Positions 1 to 8,498 of a stretch of 64,000 nt of DNA are shown in pieces. The notes below the pieces were generated by a model. That model was not told the DNA's origin, made no database searches, and was given only the letters and a program-made list of their open reading frames with translations. The first letter of the stretch is position 1. Each line of letters starts with the position of its first letter. Where the stretch lies: assembly GCF_012275515.1 (NCBI RefSeq), contig NZ_JAAZQL010000004.1:186001-250000 (forward strand), read 5' to 3'. The stretch comes from Novosphingobium sp. SG707 (GTDB taxonomy: Bacteria; Pseudomonadota; Alphaproteobacteria; Sphingomonadales; Sphingomonadaceae). Position numbers and translations under genes: made by a program.

Positions 1-394
1 GCGTCACCCCGCGCCGGAAACCGGTCAGCGCCCCGCTTTGCGGATCGAGCGTCCCCTCGCCCAGAAAATCCACGGTGGCGATGATGCCTTCATCGGCCCT
101 GCGCCCCTGTTTTTGGTCACGAATGCTGGCCAGCAGGCAGGTCTGGCCAGCCATGATGCGGATCTGGCTGCCCACAAGCCCCGATTGCGCAATCGAAGGG
201 TCCGCATCCGCGCCGCATTCAGCCAGACGCTCCAGATCGAGCGCGATGAGCCCGCCCGCCCCCGAAATTTCCAGAACCACGCCCATCGGCTGGGCCGAAT
301 TGGGCAAGCGATCGTCATGATCGCCCAGTCCTGCCCGGTCTGTGCCCTGCGCGCCATAGGCGCCACCAAAGCCAGAATTGGCCATGTCATTCAT
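1..394 (-). CDS. HerA-like ATP-binding protein, N-terminal part (cut by window edge)
   Basis: About 131 residues are visible, read leftward from an ATG at 394; the rest lies outside the window. A glycine-rich leader of about 35 residues is followed by a small beta domain with GSQIRIMAGQTCLLASIRD, then ATVDFLGEG and FRRGVT. That order resembles the HAS-barrel at the front of HerA/DUF87-type bacterial ATPases, which are hexameric DNA or protein translocases; the Walker A and B motifs would come later and cannot be seen. An in-frame stop lies upstream at 437-439 and no other ATG lies between it and 394, which fixes the start. The ribosome-binding site is weak. The next gene on the same strand ends 92 bases upstream. 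The family call is from memory of the motif pattern, so confidence is moderate. Confidence 0.55.
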   Translation of the reverse strand, partial: MNDMANSGFGGAYGAQGTDRAGLGDHDDRLPNSAQPMGVVLEISGAGGLIALDLERLAECGADADPSIAQSGLVGSQIRIMAGQTCLLASIRDQKQGRRADEGIIATVDFLGEGTLDPQSGALTGFRRGVT

Positions 395-485
395 GCCAAT
401 CGGGCCTTTACCGAGATGCGAACCCCTATCATTGCATCAGGGAATAGGGCAGAAAAGGTTAATATTAGGCTTAATTATCACCCGC

Positions 486-1265
486 TCAGAACAGCGCGAA
501 CAACCGCCCCGCCACCCAGCCCATCACCACCGACACCGCCACGGCCATCAGCCCATAGGCCAACGCTTCCTTTTGCGAAAAATCGGCGACGGCTTTTTCA
601 AAACCCTGCTTGCCCACCTCAACCCGCGCCGTGGCCGATGCCACTACGCGGCCCTTGCGCACGGCAAAGGTTTCGGCGGTATAAACCCCCGGTTGCACAC
701 TTGAGGGCAAATCAATGCGCGCGGAGTAAAGCACGCCGCCATTGATGGTGACGCCCGAATCGTCCTGATGAAACAGGCCCTGCCGCTGCATCAGATCGAC
801 AAGGCCCTTGGCGAAATGGGTTTCGCGCGCGGGGTCGATGCTGTCGCTGGGCGAAAGTTGCAGCGAATCGAGACCGAGCTGGTAAATCGCCGCTGTGCGC
901 GGATCGGTAATCTGGCGGATCGGGCGATTGGCCACCACGGCATAGAAACTGGGCACCGAGCGCAGCGTGGTATATTCGGCATTGACCCACATGCCCGCCA
1001 CCTTGCGCTTTTCGCGCAGGACCATCTGATGCGCGGGCCCTTCGAGCACCACCACCACATCATAATCGCGCGCTGCCCCCGCAACCGGGCCGCCGCCATC
1101 GGGCGACATGATCGCGCCAAACAGCAGCAATTGCGCCCCAGTAAAGCCCTGCCGCAATTCGATGCGATGCTGGGAAATATCGGTGACCAGCACTGGCTCG
1201 GCCGCAGCAGCCCAAGGAGCCCCGGCCAGCAGATAAAGCGCAAGCAGGGCGAGCAGCCGCCTCAC
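486..1265 (-). CDS. TIGR02186 family transmembrane protein
   Basis: A 259-residue protein with a signal peptide (hydrophobic residues 3-20, Ala-rich cleavage region near 22), a long extracytoplasmic beta-rich region, and one membrane helix at about 235-255 ending close to the C-terminus. This layout and the phrases QHRIELRQGFTGAQLLLFG and DYDVVVVLEGP fit the alphaproteobacterial TIGR02186 (Alph_Pro_TM) family, whose function is unknown. Its ATG overlaps the end of the upstream TauE/SafE exporter gene by 4 bases (ATGA), so the two are translationally coupled. In this family the gene is commonly next to a TSUP permease, which suggests the protein helps anion or sulfur-compound export from the periplasmic side. 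That role is inference. Confidence 0.8.
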   Translation of the reverse strand: MRRLLALLALYLLAGAPWAAAAEPVLVTDISQHRIELRQGFTGAQLLLFGAIMSPDGGGPVAGAARDYDVVVVLEGPAHQMVLREKRKVAGMWVNAEYTTLRSVPSFYAVVANRPIRQITDPRTAAIYQLGLDSLQLSPSDSIDPARETHFAKGLVDLMQRQGLFHQDDSGVTINGGVLYSARIDLPSSVQPGVYTAETFAVRKGRVVASATARVEVGKQGFEKAVADFSQKEALAYGLMAVAVSVVMGWVAGRLFALF

Positions 1266-2173
1266 AGCAGGCTCACCGTAAAGATTTCATCCGGCCGCCA
1301 TGTCAGCCCCAGCGCCATACGCGCCGCGACCGCCAGCACGATGGCCGCCAGCGCAAGGCGCAGCTTGACGGGGCTTGCCGTAGTGGCAAAACGCGCGCCC
1401 AATTGCGCGCCCGACACCGACCCGATCAGCAACAGTCCGGCCAGCACAATATCCACCGCCCGCGTGGTCAGCGCATGCATCATCGTGGTGGCCATGGTCA
1501 CGAACAGGATCTGAAACAGGCTGGTTCCCACCACCACCTGTGCGCTCATACCCAGAATGTAGAGCATGGCCGGAACCAGCACGAAACCGCCGCCGATCCC
1601 CATCAGCATGGTCAGAATGCCGGTGAACATGCCCAGCAGCAAAGGCGCCAGCGGCGAAATATACAGGCCCGAGCGATAGAACCGCCACCGCCCCGGCAAA
1701 CGCGTCACCAGCGGATGATGCCGACGCTTGCGCACCGGGCGCGCGCCCGTGCCGCCCGCCCGCAGGGTCTGAATGCTCTCGCGCGCCATCATCGCGCCAA
1801 TGCCGCCCAGCATCGACACATAAAGCAGGTTGATGACCGTATCGATCTGCCCCAGCGCCTGCAGCAGGCTAAAGAGCAACGCCCCCAGCCCCGTGCCCAA
1901 CACGCCGCCCGCCACCAGCACCAGCCCCATGCGGTAATCCACCCCGCCGCGCTGGTGATGCGCCAACATGCCCGACACGCTGGCCCCAGTCACCTGGCTG
2001 GCAGCCGAAGCCGCCGCAACCGTTGGGGGAATGCCGTAGAAGATCAACAGCGGCGTGGTCAGAAACCCCCCGCCCACGCCGAAGATGCCCGACAACATGC
2101 CCGTGAGCAGCCCAAGCCCGATGATAATCAGGCCGTTGACCGACAGATTGGCAATGGGAAGATAGACATCCAT
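1262..2173 (-). CDS. TauE/SafE (TSUP) family membrane exporter
   Basis: A 303-residue polytopic membrane protein with two related halves. Each half carries the TSUP glycine signature: GVGGGFLTTPLLIFYGIPP near residue 34 and GIGGGFVLVPAMLYILGM near residue 192. TSUP proteins move sulfite, sulfoacetate, thiosulfate or other organic anions across the inner membrane, typically against a proton gradient. A basic loop at about 140-165 (many Arg and His) lies between the halves and is probably cytoplasmic. It is the first gene of a two-gene unit with the TIGR02186 protein, overlapping it by 4 bases. The substrate cannot be told from the sequence. Start ATG at 2173. Confidence 0.88.
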   Translation of the reverse strand: MDVYLPIANLSVNGLIIIGLGLLTGMLSGIFGVGGGFLTTPLLIFYGIPPTVAAASAASQVTGASVSGMLAHHQRGGVDYRMGLVLVAGGVLGTGLGALLFSLLQALGQIDTVINLLYVSMLGGIGAMMARESIQTLRAGGTGARPVRKRRHHPLVTRLPGRWRFYRSGLYISPLAPLLLGMFTGILTMLMGIGGGFVLVPAMLYILGMSAQVVVGTSLFQILFVTMATTMMHALTTRAVDIVLAGLLLIGSVSGAQLGARFATTASPVKLRLALAAIVLAVAARMALGLTWRPDEIFTVSLL

Positions 2174-2242
2174 AGCGTCCCCACGCTAGCGCCTGAATGC
2201 CGCGCGGGAAAGCCCCGCCCGGCTCATCCCGCCTTTCCCGCG

Positions 2243-3532
2243 TCAAAAACCTGCGGACAGCGTGAGCGCCGGGCCCGAGGTGGGCATGGCATTGCCCCGC
2301 ACCCGCAACCGATAGTCGATGGCGATCCGCGCGCCCACCTGCCCCTGCCGCATCCCGAGGCGCAGCGTAGGGCCGACATCCAGCCGGTTCGCCCCCTGCT
2401 GAGCGCCGCCCCACGCGCCAAGCCCCATGCGCAGTTCCGCCCCACTCCCATGCGAGACCACCTGCTCCACCCGGATCTGGCCGTCGATGAAGGGGGTGGA
2501 CGCCGCCCCACCGACATAACCGGCCTGCACATAGGTTTCCGCCTCGATCCGGCGACCCAGCGGCACCGGCGGAATTTCGGTGACCAGACTGACCGCCGGG
2601 CGGGCATGGGTCTGGCCCGACTGAAACTGGCTGGCGCGAATTTCGGCCATGGCGATCACCGGCACAGCCGGAACGGGGCGCAGCGACAGGCCTGCGGCCA
2701 CCTCGCGCTCGCCCGTGCCGTTCAATGCGCCATAGGCACGCGTATAGGCGGTCAGCTTATGCGCCTCACCGGGGATCAGACGATAGCGCAGCACTGCGCC
2801 GATCTGGTTCGCGCCATAGGTCGGCCCATAAGGCGCGCTGCCCCCGGCCAGAGCGTGATCGTTGCCACCCTGACGCATCAAGAGCCAGCCATCGCCCGAC
2901 CAACGCCGTTCTGCCACGCGCCGCCCGGCGGGCTGGCCATGCAGCTTCTCACGCGGAACCACCAGTTCGCCGCCCTCGTCCTCATGCGTCACGGCCAATA
3001 CGGCGTTGATATTGCCCATGCCGTCGCGCCCGGGCTGAAGCCTGCGATGGCGGTGCAGCCGGACCTGCATTCCGGCGGGCAAAGGCAGGTTGGCCATGGA
3101 GGACATATACAGCACCTGCTGGGTGGCCGCGTTCATCGCTCTGGCGCCCGTCACCTCGGCCAGAGGATCAACCAGTGTCAGCGCCAGAGGCTGCAAAGGC
3201 GTGTCCGGCAAGGAAGGCAAAGGCGCCGCCAGAACGGGGACGGCCGTCCGATGCATCGCCCCGTCCATTCGCAGCGCCCCGGTCGAAGCCTTTTCGGGCG
3301 CCGCCGCGATGAACGAAAAATCGCTCCCCTTGCCCCATGGCTGCCTGACAAGGCCGGGCAAGGCAGGCAATTCCGCCCGGAGATCATCGGGACGCACCGC
3401 CATCGACAGTTTTTCCCAGGTGGCCGTGCGCCCTCCCATCCACAGCATCAGCACCGCCGCAAACATCACCAGCGGTTCGCCCCGTTTCCGAGGTCGGCGG
3501 AACCGATCCGGCAAAGTATCGGGACGGCGCAT
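2243..3532 (-). CDS. NfrA C-terminal-like outer-membrane barrel protein
   Basis: A 429-residue protein. The reading frame stays open further upstream, but the start is placed at the ATG at 3532 because it overlaps the stop of the glycosyltransferase gene by one base (TGATG). Residues 1-35 form a basic N-terminus (RRPRKRGEP) followed by a hydrophobic segment (VMFAAVLMLWMGG), so it is probably membrane-anchored or exported. The last about 200 residues have alternating polar and hydrophobic strands and end LTLSAGF with a terminal Phe, typical of outer-membrane beta-barrels. With an NfrB-like partner directly upstream, the best reading is a barrel related to the C-terminal domain of the phage N4 receptor NfrA, exporting the polysaccharide made by its partner. 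The similarity is judged by layout and context rather than a clear motif. Confidence 0.55.
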   Translation of the reverse strand: MRRPDTLPDRFRRPRKRGEPLVMFAAVLMLWMGGRTATWEKLSMAVRPDDLRAELPALPGLVRQPWGKGSDFSFIAAAPEKASTGALRMDGAMHRTAVPVLAAPLPSLPDTPLQPLALTLVDPLAEVTGARAMNAATQQVLYMSSMANLPLPAGMQVRLHRHRRLQPGRDGMGNINAVLAVTHEDEGGELVVPREKLHGQPAGRRVAERRWSGDGWLLMRQGGNDHALAGGSAPYGPTYGANQIGAVLRYRLIPGEAHKLTAYTRAYGALNGTGEREVAAGLSLRPVPAVPVIAMAEIRASQFQSGQTHARPAVSLVTEIPPVPLGRRIEAETYVQAGYVGGAASTPFIDGQIRVEQVVSHGSGAELRMGLGAWGGAQQGANRLDVGPTLRLGMRQGQVGARIAIDYRLRVRGNAMPTSGPALTLSAGF

Positions 3533-4980
3533 CAGGCGGCGTTTTCCATCGGGCAAGGCGGCGGCGGTGCCGAAGCGACCAGCGAAGGATGGACCATATG
3601 CTCCGTCTTGTCCCACACCACGCGCGCGCCGCCCAGACTGCGGCAATAGGCCCAAAGCGCCCGCCGCGCGGCCAGAATCATCACCACATTGGCCACCGGC
3701 AGCCGCAACGGCGCCAGCAGCCCCTCGCGCCAGCCATATTCACGTCCGGTGAACAAGGCACGCATGAACGAACGCCACACCAGCCCCATCGCGCACAGGT
3801 TCATCGCATAATGCAGATAGGCAGGCGGCGGCGCCAATTGCGGCATATCCTTGCCCAGCCAGAGCCGCGCCACGGCCAGCACGCCTTCGACCAGCAGCAA
3901 GATATAGGCGGCAAACAGCACCAGTGCGATCAGCGGCCCGCGCCGGTCACGAATCGACATCCAGATATCGACCAGCCGCGCGTTCCACCCCAGGCGGTCC
4001 CAGCCCTGAAGGCAGATCCCATGCATCCAGCGCGTCTTTTGCCGGACCGAGGTCAGCACCGTATCGGGGAAATAGGAGCGCGTGCCGATCAGATGGCCAT
4101 CGGCATCGCGGCAGCGCAGAAAGCAACCACGCCCGCCCAGATGCGGGATCAACATGCCCAGCTCATAATCCTCGGTCAGGCAATCGGCGGCAAAGGGACC
4201 GTCGGCCGATCCCATCATGCGGACCTCACCGATCAGTTCAAGCATGTCGCGCGAGAAGCCGCAGCTGACACCCGCAGCGGGCAGGCCCGCGCCCAGCGCA
4301 TCGCGCACCGGCATCGCGCGGGCATGGGCCTCGGCAAATTCGTCGCAGTAATGCCCAGCCACCCAATGGGCGCCTTCAGGAATTTCGGGACGGACCGGCA
4401 ATTGCACGAATTCCACATCGGACAACGCCCTGTCGATCAGCATCAGTTCGAGCGGATGGACCATATCCTCGCTGTCATGCAGCACTATGCCCTTGAAACG
4501 CTGACCCAGCCTTTGTTCGTCCGCGCACATCGCCTTATAGATGCGGTTGAGACAATCGGCCTTGGTGGTGGGGCCGAATTTGTCATGGATGACAATGCGC
4601 AGGCGCGGATCGCTGCCGCCGATCGCAGTGACCGCAGCCACCGTGGCCGGGTCATTGCAATAGCAGCCTATATACAGAATATATTCGCTTTCTTTCCAGC
4701 AGCGCAGCATATTGGCAACCGTTGCGCCGATCACGTCGGCCTCGTGCCAACAGGCAACAAATACCGCAAGGCGCCCGTCCAGACGCCCTTGCGATACATC
4801 TCGCGAGAGATATGGTGTACGGAAACCCGGTTTAAGGCGCATGCAGAACCAAATGGCGTCGACGGCCAGTTCATCCACCATACCGATCACAAACCAGAAG
4901 AGCGCAAAGAGCAGCAATTCCCGCTCGATCAACAGCAGCCACTCAACTAAGGTCCAGCCACCTGACGCGGCAAAGGACAT
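3532..4980 (-). CDS. NfrB-like membrane glycosyltransferase family 2
   Basis: About 482 residues. Two N-terminal membrane helices lead into a GT2 domain that opens with RLAVFVACWHEADVIG and continues YIGCYCNDPAT and DKFGPTTKADCLNRIY, the pattern of NfrB, the inner-membrane half of the phage N4 receptor. LHDSEDMVHP is the metal and sugar-nucleotide site and QKTRW the acceptor (Q/RxxRW) motif. Several C-terminal membrane helices follow. NfrB of E. coli carries a C-terminal MshEN domain that binds cyclic di-GMP; this protein stops after the membrane helices and lacks it. An upstream GTG at 5034 is possible, but the ATG at 4980 has an AGGGGG site upstream and lies downstream of a plausible -10 element. 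With the next gene it probably makes and exports an envelope polysaccharide. Confidence 0.8.
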   Translation of the reverse strand: MSFAASGGWTLVEWLLLIERELLLFALFWFVIGMVDELAVDAIWFCMRLKPGFRTPYLSRDVSQGRLDGRLAVFVACWHEADVIGATVANMLRCWKESEYILYIGCYCNDPATVAAVTAIGGSDPRLRIVIHDKFGPTTKADCLNRIYKAMCADEQRLGQRFKGIVLHDSEDMVHPLELMLIDRALSDVEFVQLPVRPEIPEGAHWVAGHYCDEFAEAHARAMPVRDALGAGLPAAGVSCGFSRDMLELIGEVRMMGSADGPFAADCLTEDYELGMLIPHLGGRGCFLRCRDADGHLIGTRSYFPDTVLTSVRQKTRWMHGICLQGWDRLGWNARLVDIWMSIRDRRGPLIALVLFAAYILLLVEGVLAVARLWLGKDMPQLAPPPAYLHYAMNLCAMGLVWRSFMRALFTGREYGWREGLLAPLRLPVANVVMILAARRALWAYCRSLGGARVVWDKTEHMVHPSLVASAPPPPCPMENAA

Positions 4981-5013
4981 CGACGCGACAACCCCCTTGT
5001 TGGCACTTAAGGT

Positions 5014-5042
5014 TATATAAGTAGTAAGAATCACTTATTGAA
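5014..5042 (-). promoter_or_regulatory. Possible promoter of the NfrB-like gene
   Basis: Read on the minus strand there is TTCAAT (5042-5037), a 17-base spacer, and TATATA (5019-5014). The start point would fall near 5007, upstream of the ATG at 4980 and downstream of the alternative GTG at 5034, which is one reason for preferring the ATG. The -35 box is weak. nhaA is transcribed away from the same 91-base gap. Confidence 0.33.
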
Positions 5043-5071
5043 GCAATGCCAATTCTCGACACGAGGGATAT

Positions 5072-6271
5072 GTGACGTCATTTTTCACTAGAACGCGCAA
5101 TTTTGTCCAAAAACTTGCGCGGGACCAGGAAGTTCTCGCGGGCGTTTTACTGGCTTTCGCGACCCTGGCAGCGATAGTGATAAGTAATTCGCCATGGTCA
5201 TCGGCATGGACAAAAATGCTTGATGGACCGCTATTCACGCCGGATCTGCCCCATCTCTCCACGCTGCGCGATGTGATGGGCAATGGGATCATGGTGGCGT
5301 TCTTCTTCACGGTCGGGCTGGAGGTGAAGCGCGAGGTGCTGATCGGCAATCTGGCCGATGCGCGGCAAAGGCGGTTGCCGGTGCTGGCCGCGCTGGCGGG
5401 CATGGCGGTGCCGGCGGCGATCTATCTGCTTGTGGTGCGCGGCCATCCGGGGCTGCAGCGCGGCTGGGCCATCCCCTCGGCCACCGATATTGCCTTTGCC
5501 ATGGGGGTGATTGCGCTGCTGGGCCGATGCGTGCCGCGATCCTTGCGGCTGTTCCTGCTGACGGTGGCGGTGGTGGATGACATTGGCGCGGTGATCGTGA
5601 TCGCGCTGGGCTATACCGCGCATGTCGATCTGGCGTGGTTGGGCGCGGGGGCTTGCGTGCTGGGTGTCGGCATAGCGTTCAACCGGATGGGCTGCAGCCG
5701 GGTCTGGCCCTATGGCCTGATGGCGGTGGCGCTGTGGTGGTGTGTGTTGCATTCGGGGGTGCATGCCACGGTGGCGGGCGTGCTGGCGGCACTGACGGTG
5801 CCCATCGCGCTGGACGAGCGCCATGACAGCCCGCTGCTCCGCCTGGAACATGCGCTGGCGCCATGGAGCGGGCTGGTCATCGTGCCGCTGTTCGGACTGG
5901 TGAATGCCGGGGTGCGGCTGGATGGCGGCGTGGCCGACATGACGCTGCCGCTGGCCATTGGCGCGGGGCTGGTGCTGGGCAAGCCGGTGGGCGTGCTGGG
6001 GGCGATGTGGCTGGCCGAAATCACCGGCTTTGCGCGCAGACCCGAAGGCGTCAACTGGCTTCAGGCACTGGGCGTCGGGCAATTGGCGGGCATCGGCTTT
6101 ACCATGAGCATGTTTATCAGCACGCTGGCCTTTGCGCCCGATCCGCTGCGGGAAAATGCGATACGCATGGGCATTCTGGCCGGGTCGCTGATTTCGGGCG
6201 CGATCGGGGCGATGCTGCTGCGGCTGGGCCAGAACGAAATGGCCCCGAGCAATCGGGGGCAGAGCGGCTGA
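5072..6271 (+). CDS. nhaA: Na+/H+ antiporter NhaA
   Basis: A 399-residue polytopic membrane protein that exchanges Na+ or Li+ for protons across the inner membrane and protects against salt and alkaline stress. The conserved core is complete: PSATDIAFAMG with Asp139, matching E. coli Asp133, and VAVVDDIGAVIVIA with the Asp169-Asp170 pair, matching Asp163-Asp164, which form the ion-binding site. FFFTVGLEVKRE is the usual TM2 signature and length is normal for the family. The start is a GTG preceded by GAGGG four to five bases away. It is divergent from the NfrB-like gene and convergent with gloA, whose stop codon is 22 bases downstream. Confidence 0.96.
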   Translation: MTSFFTRTRNFVQKLARDQEVLAGVLLAFATLAAIVISNSPWSSAWTKMLDGPLFTPDLPHLSTLRDVMGNGIMVAFFFTVGLEVKREVLIGNLADARQRRLPVLAALAGMAVPAAIYLLVVRGHPGLQRGWAIPSATDIAFAMGVIALLGRCVPRSLRLFLLTVAVVDDIGAVIVIALGYTAHVDLAWLGAGACVLGVGIAFNRMGCSRVWPYGLMAVALWWCVLHSGVHATVAGVLAALTVPIALDERHDSPLLRLEHALAPWSGLVIVPLFGLVNAGVRLDGGVADMTLPLAIGAGLVLGKPVGVLGAMWLAEITGFARRPEGVNWLQALGVGQLAGIGFTMSMFISTLAFAPDPLRENAIRMGILAGSLISGAIGAMLLRLGQNEMAPSNRGQSG

Positions 6272-6293
6272 AGCACCCTGCCCCCCGGACGAT

Positions 6294-6722
6294 TTACCAA
6301 CTGCCGATATTGGGCATGGAAAGCCAGGGCTCGGCGGGTTCCAAACGGCCGTTTTGCAGTAATTCGATGCTGATCCCGTCGGGCGTTTTGACAAAGGCCA
6401 TATGACCGTCGCGCGGCGGACGGTTGATCGTTACCCCGGCATCGGCCAGCGTCTGGCACGTGGCGTAAATATCCTCGACCTGAAACGCCAGATGGCCGAA
6501 ATTGCGGCCGCCGGTATAGGTCTCGGCGCTGCCATCCTCGGCGGGCCAGTTATAGGTCAGCTCAACTTCATAATCCTGCCCGGGACAGGCCAGATAGATC
6601 AGCGTGAAACGGCCCTTCTCGCTGGAAAAGCGGCGCGTTTCCTTCAAACCCAGCAGGTCGAACAGGGCGATGGTCGCGTCCGGGTCGGTCACGCGGATCA
6701 TCGTGTGCAGAAATTTCGTCAC
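6294..6722 (-). CDS. gloA: Lactoylglutathione lyase (glyoxalase I)
   Basis: A 142-residue vicinal-oxygen-chelate protein that isomerises the methylglyoxal-glutathione hemithioacetal to S-lactoylglutathione. The four metal ligands are visible as His6 (KFLHTMIRV), Glu54 (YEVELTYNW), His77 (NFGHLAFQV) and Glu120 (GISIELL). The GTG at 6722 is preferred over the GTG at 6737 because GGAG lies nine bases upstream and the product begins MTKFLHTMIRV as usual for the family. Glutathione for the reaction would come from gshA elsewhere in this window. The gene stands alone, convergent with nhaA. Confidence 0.95.
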   Translation of the reverse strand: MTKFLHTMIRVTDPDATIALFDLLGLKETRRFSSEKGRFTLIYLACPGQDYEVELTYNWPAEDGSAETYTGGRNFGHLAFQVEDIYATCQTLADAGVTINRPPRDGHMAFVKTPDGISIELLQNGRLEPAEPWLSMPNIGSW

Positions 6723-6897
6723 GGCTAAAAACTCCACTCATCGCCAGTCATCATCAGCAAAGCCACGGTAATCCAAGATGGGCAAGCTGGAATTTCCGGT
6801 CTAGCGCGTCCACCTTGGTCCAGCCGCCCTTAAACTTGACCCTGATCGGCGCCACCCGTAAGGCCATGGGGTTCACGAATATAGGGCAGACAGAATT

Positions 6898-7707
6898 ATG
6901 CTAGGAGCGTTGCGCAAGTTGTTCGCAGGCACAGCCTCGGCCAGCGCGCCGCGTATTCCCGATGGCGAAAGGGTTTTCGCAATTGGCGACATCCATGGGC
7001 GTCTCGATCTGTTCGAGGCGCTGATGGGCGCGATCATGGCCGAGGATCAGAAGCGCGGCCCGGCCAAGACCACGATCATCCTGCTGGGCGATCTGATCGA
7101 CCGCGGCCCGGCCAGTCTGGGCGTGCTGGCGCTGGCCCGCCAATGGCAGCAGGAACGCCGCGCGGCGGGCAAGGCAATGCATATCCTGATGGGCAATCAT
7201 GAGGAAATGCTGATCCACTCGCTGGAACGGATCGAGGTGCTGCGCCAATTCGTCCAGTATGGCGGGCGCGAAACGCTTATCAGCTTCGGGATCGACGAAA
7301 AGACCTATGCCGATGCTTCATGGGAAGAACTGCAGGTCCTGATGCAGCAGGCCATCACGCAGGAATGGATTGATTTCATTGGCACCTTTGAGGCGTGTCT
7401 GCAGATCGGCGATTATGCCTTTGTCCATGCCGGTATCCGCCCCGGTGTTGCTCTTGAGGCGCAGATACCGGCCGATCTGCGCTGGATCCGCGAACCATTC
7501 CTGTCGAGCGAGCAGGCCCATGGCAGCGTGATCGTGCATGGCCACACCATCACCGATGACCCCGAAATCCGGCGCAATCGGATCGGCATCGACACGGGCG
7601 CCTATCAATCGGGGCGCCTGACCGCCTTGTTGCTGGAAGGTGAGGAGCAATTGCTGCTTTCCACCTTGGTCGAAGAAGAAAAAATCAGCATTCGTCTCGA
7701 AAAATGA
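6898..7707 (+). CDS. PPP-family metallophosphatase (serine/threonine phosphatase or Ap4A hydrolase type)
   Basis: A 269-residue cytoplasmic protein with the complete PPP phosphoesterase core: GDIHGRLD (Asp31, His33), GDLIDRG (Asp65) and GNHEE (Asn100, His101), followed by FVHAGIRPG and VHGHTI, which supply the remaining dinuclear metal ligands. Members of this bacterial group act on phospho-Ser/Thr proteins or on diadenosine tetraphosphate, and the two cannot be separated by eye. It is monocistronic. The start ATG has an AGGG about ten bases upstream. The upstream gap of about 175 bases separates it from gloA, which is transcribed away. Confidence 0.85.
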   Translation: MLGALRKLFAGTASASAPRIPDGERVFAIGDIHGRLDLFEALMGAIMAEDQKRGPAKTTIILLGDLIDRGPASLGVLALARQWQQERRAAGKAMHILMGNHEEMLIHSLERIEVLRQFVQYGGRETLISFGIDEKTYADASWEELQVLMQQAITQEWIDFIGTFEACLQIGDYAFVHAGIRPGVALEAQIPADLRWIREPFLSSEQAHGSVIVHGHTITDDPEIRRNRIGIDTGAYQSGRLTALLLEGEEQLLLSTLVEEEKISIRLEK

Positions 7708-7848
7708 ACGAATAGCGGCAAGCCTGCGCGAGGTCATCGCGATGGTTGGTTGAACAAGAACAACATGCGCAGCGGGTCGGTTCAGAGCTTTTCCGCGGTT
7801 CGCGCTTTCCCGGAGAACACGCCCGCGGTGCGAAAAACTGCCGAAAAT

Positions 7849-7886
7849 GCAGAAGGCGCCGGGACCATCACTACGGCGCCTTCTGC
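7849..7886 (-). terminator. Rho-independent terminator of the thioredoxin/LON-domain unit
   Basis: A perfect 12-base inverted repeat (7849-7860 GCAGAAGGCGCC with 7875-7886) around a 14-base loop, just past the stop of the LON-domain gene. Read on the minus strand the stem is followed by ATTTTCGGCAGTTTTT, so it is best assigned to that direction. Confidence 0.65.
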
Positions 7887-7889
7887 GTT

Positions 7890-8495
7890 CTATTGCAATG
7901 TGGCCGCGCCCTCATCGCCGTCACGGCGGCCATAGAACTGCATCAGTTGCACCAGCAATTCGCAGCGCTCGGTCAGATCGCCGCATTCCAGCAGCGCCTG
8001 TTTCGAAGCCGCATCGAAAGGCGCGATCTGGGCTACACCATTGATCAGCGACTGATCGTCCAGCCGCGTCACTTGTTCCCAATCGACCGCATAACCCTGG
8101 GCATCGGCAAAGTGGCGCGCCTCGCGCTCGAACATCGCGCGTTCGACCGCGCTGATAATCTGATGCTCGGCCTCGGGCAGCAATTCGGCCTCGACCTGAC
8201 GGAACGGCGTCACCACCGTCATCTCACGCAGGATGCGAAAACGCGCCTCGCCGACCAGCACAATGTTGAAGCGGCCGTCGGGCAGCGCCTCGACCTCCTG
8301 AATATGGCCCAGCGTGCCGACCTCATAGAGCGGCGCGCCCTCCTCGGCCTTGTGCGGCTGGATCATGCCGATGCGCCGATCCCGCGCCAGCGCGTCGGAC
8401 ACCATGGCCCGATAGCGTGGCTCGAAAATATGCAGCGGCAGGCTGAGGCCCGGATAAAGCATCGCGCCGGTAAGAGGAAAGATCGAGACGCGCAT
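7890..8495 (-). CDS. LON substrate-binding domain protein
   Basis: A 201-residue protein consisting only of the N-terminal (PUA-like) domain of Lon: FPLTGAMLYPGLSLPLHIFEPRYRAMV near the start, then IGMIQ and GTLGHI, and a helical tail. It has no AAA+ module and no Ser-Lys protease domain, so it is not Lon itself; such stand-alone proteins are common in alphaproteobacteria and their function is not established. It lies 3 bases after the stop of the thioredoxin-TPR gene on the same strand, so the two are almost certainly co-transcribed, which hints at a role in protein quality control. Ends at a strong terminator. Confidence 0.88.
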   Translation of the reverse strand: MRVSIFPLTGAMLYPGLSLPLHIFEPRYRAMVSDALARDRRIGMIQPHKAEEGAPLYEVGTLGHIQEVEALPDGRFNIVLVGEARFRILREMTVVTPFRQVEAELLPEAEHQIISAVERAMFEREARHFADAQGYAVDWEQVTRLDDQSLINGVAQIAPFDAASKQALLECGDLTERCELLVQLMQFYGRRDGDEGAATLQ

Positions 8496-8498
8496 CGA

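Noticed and set aside
1403..3649. A 748-codon plus-strand open frame
   Set aside because: It runs antisense to the TSUP and NfrA-C-like genes, is extremely rich in Arg, His, Gln and Pro, and has no ribosome-binding site or domain; high GC keeps the frame open.
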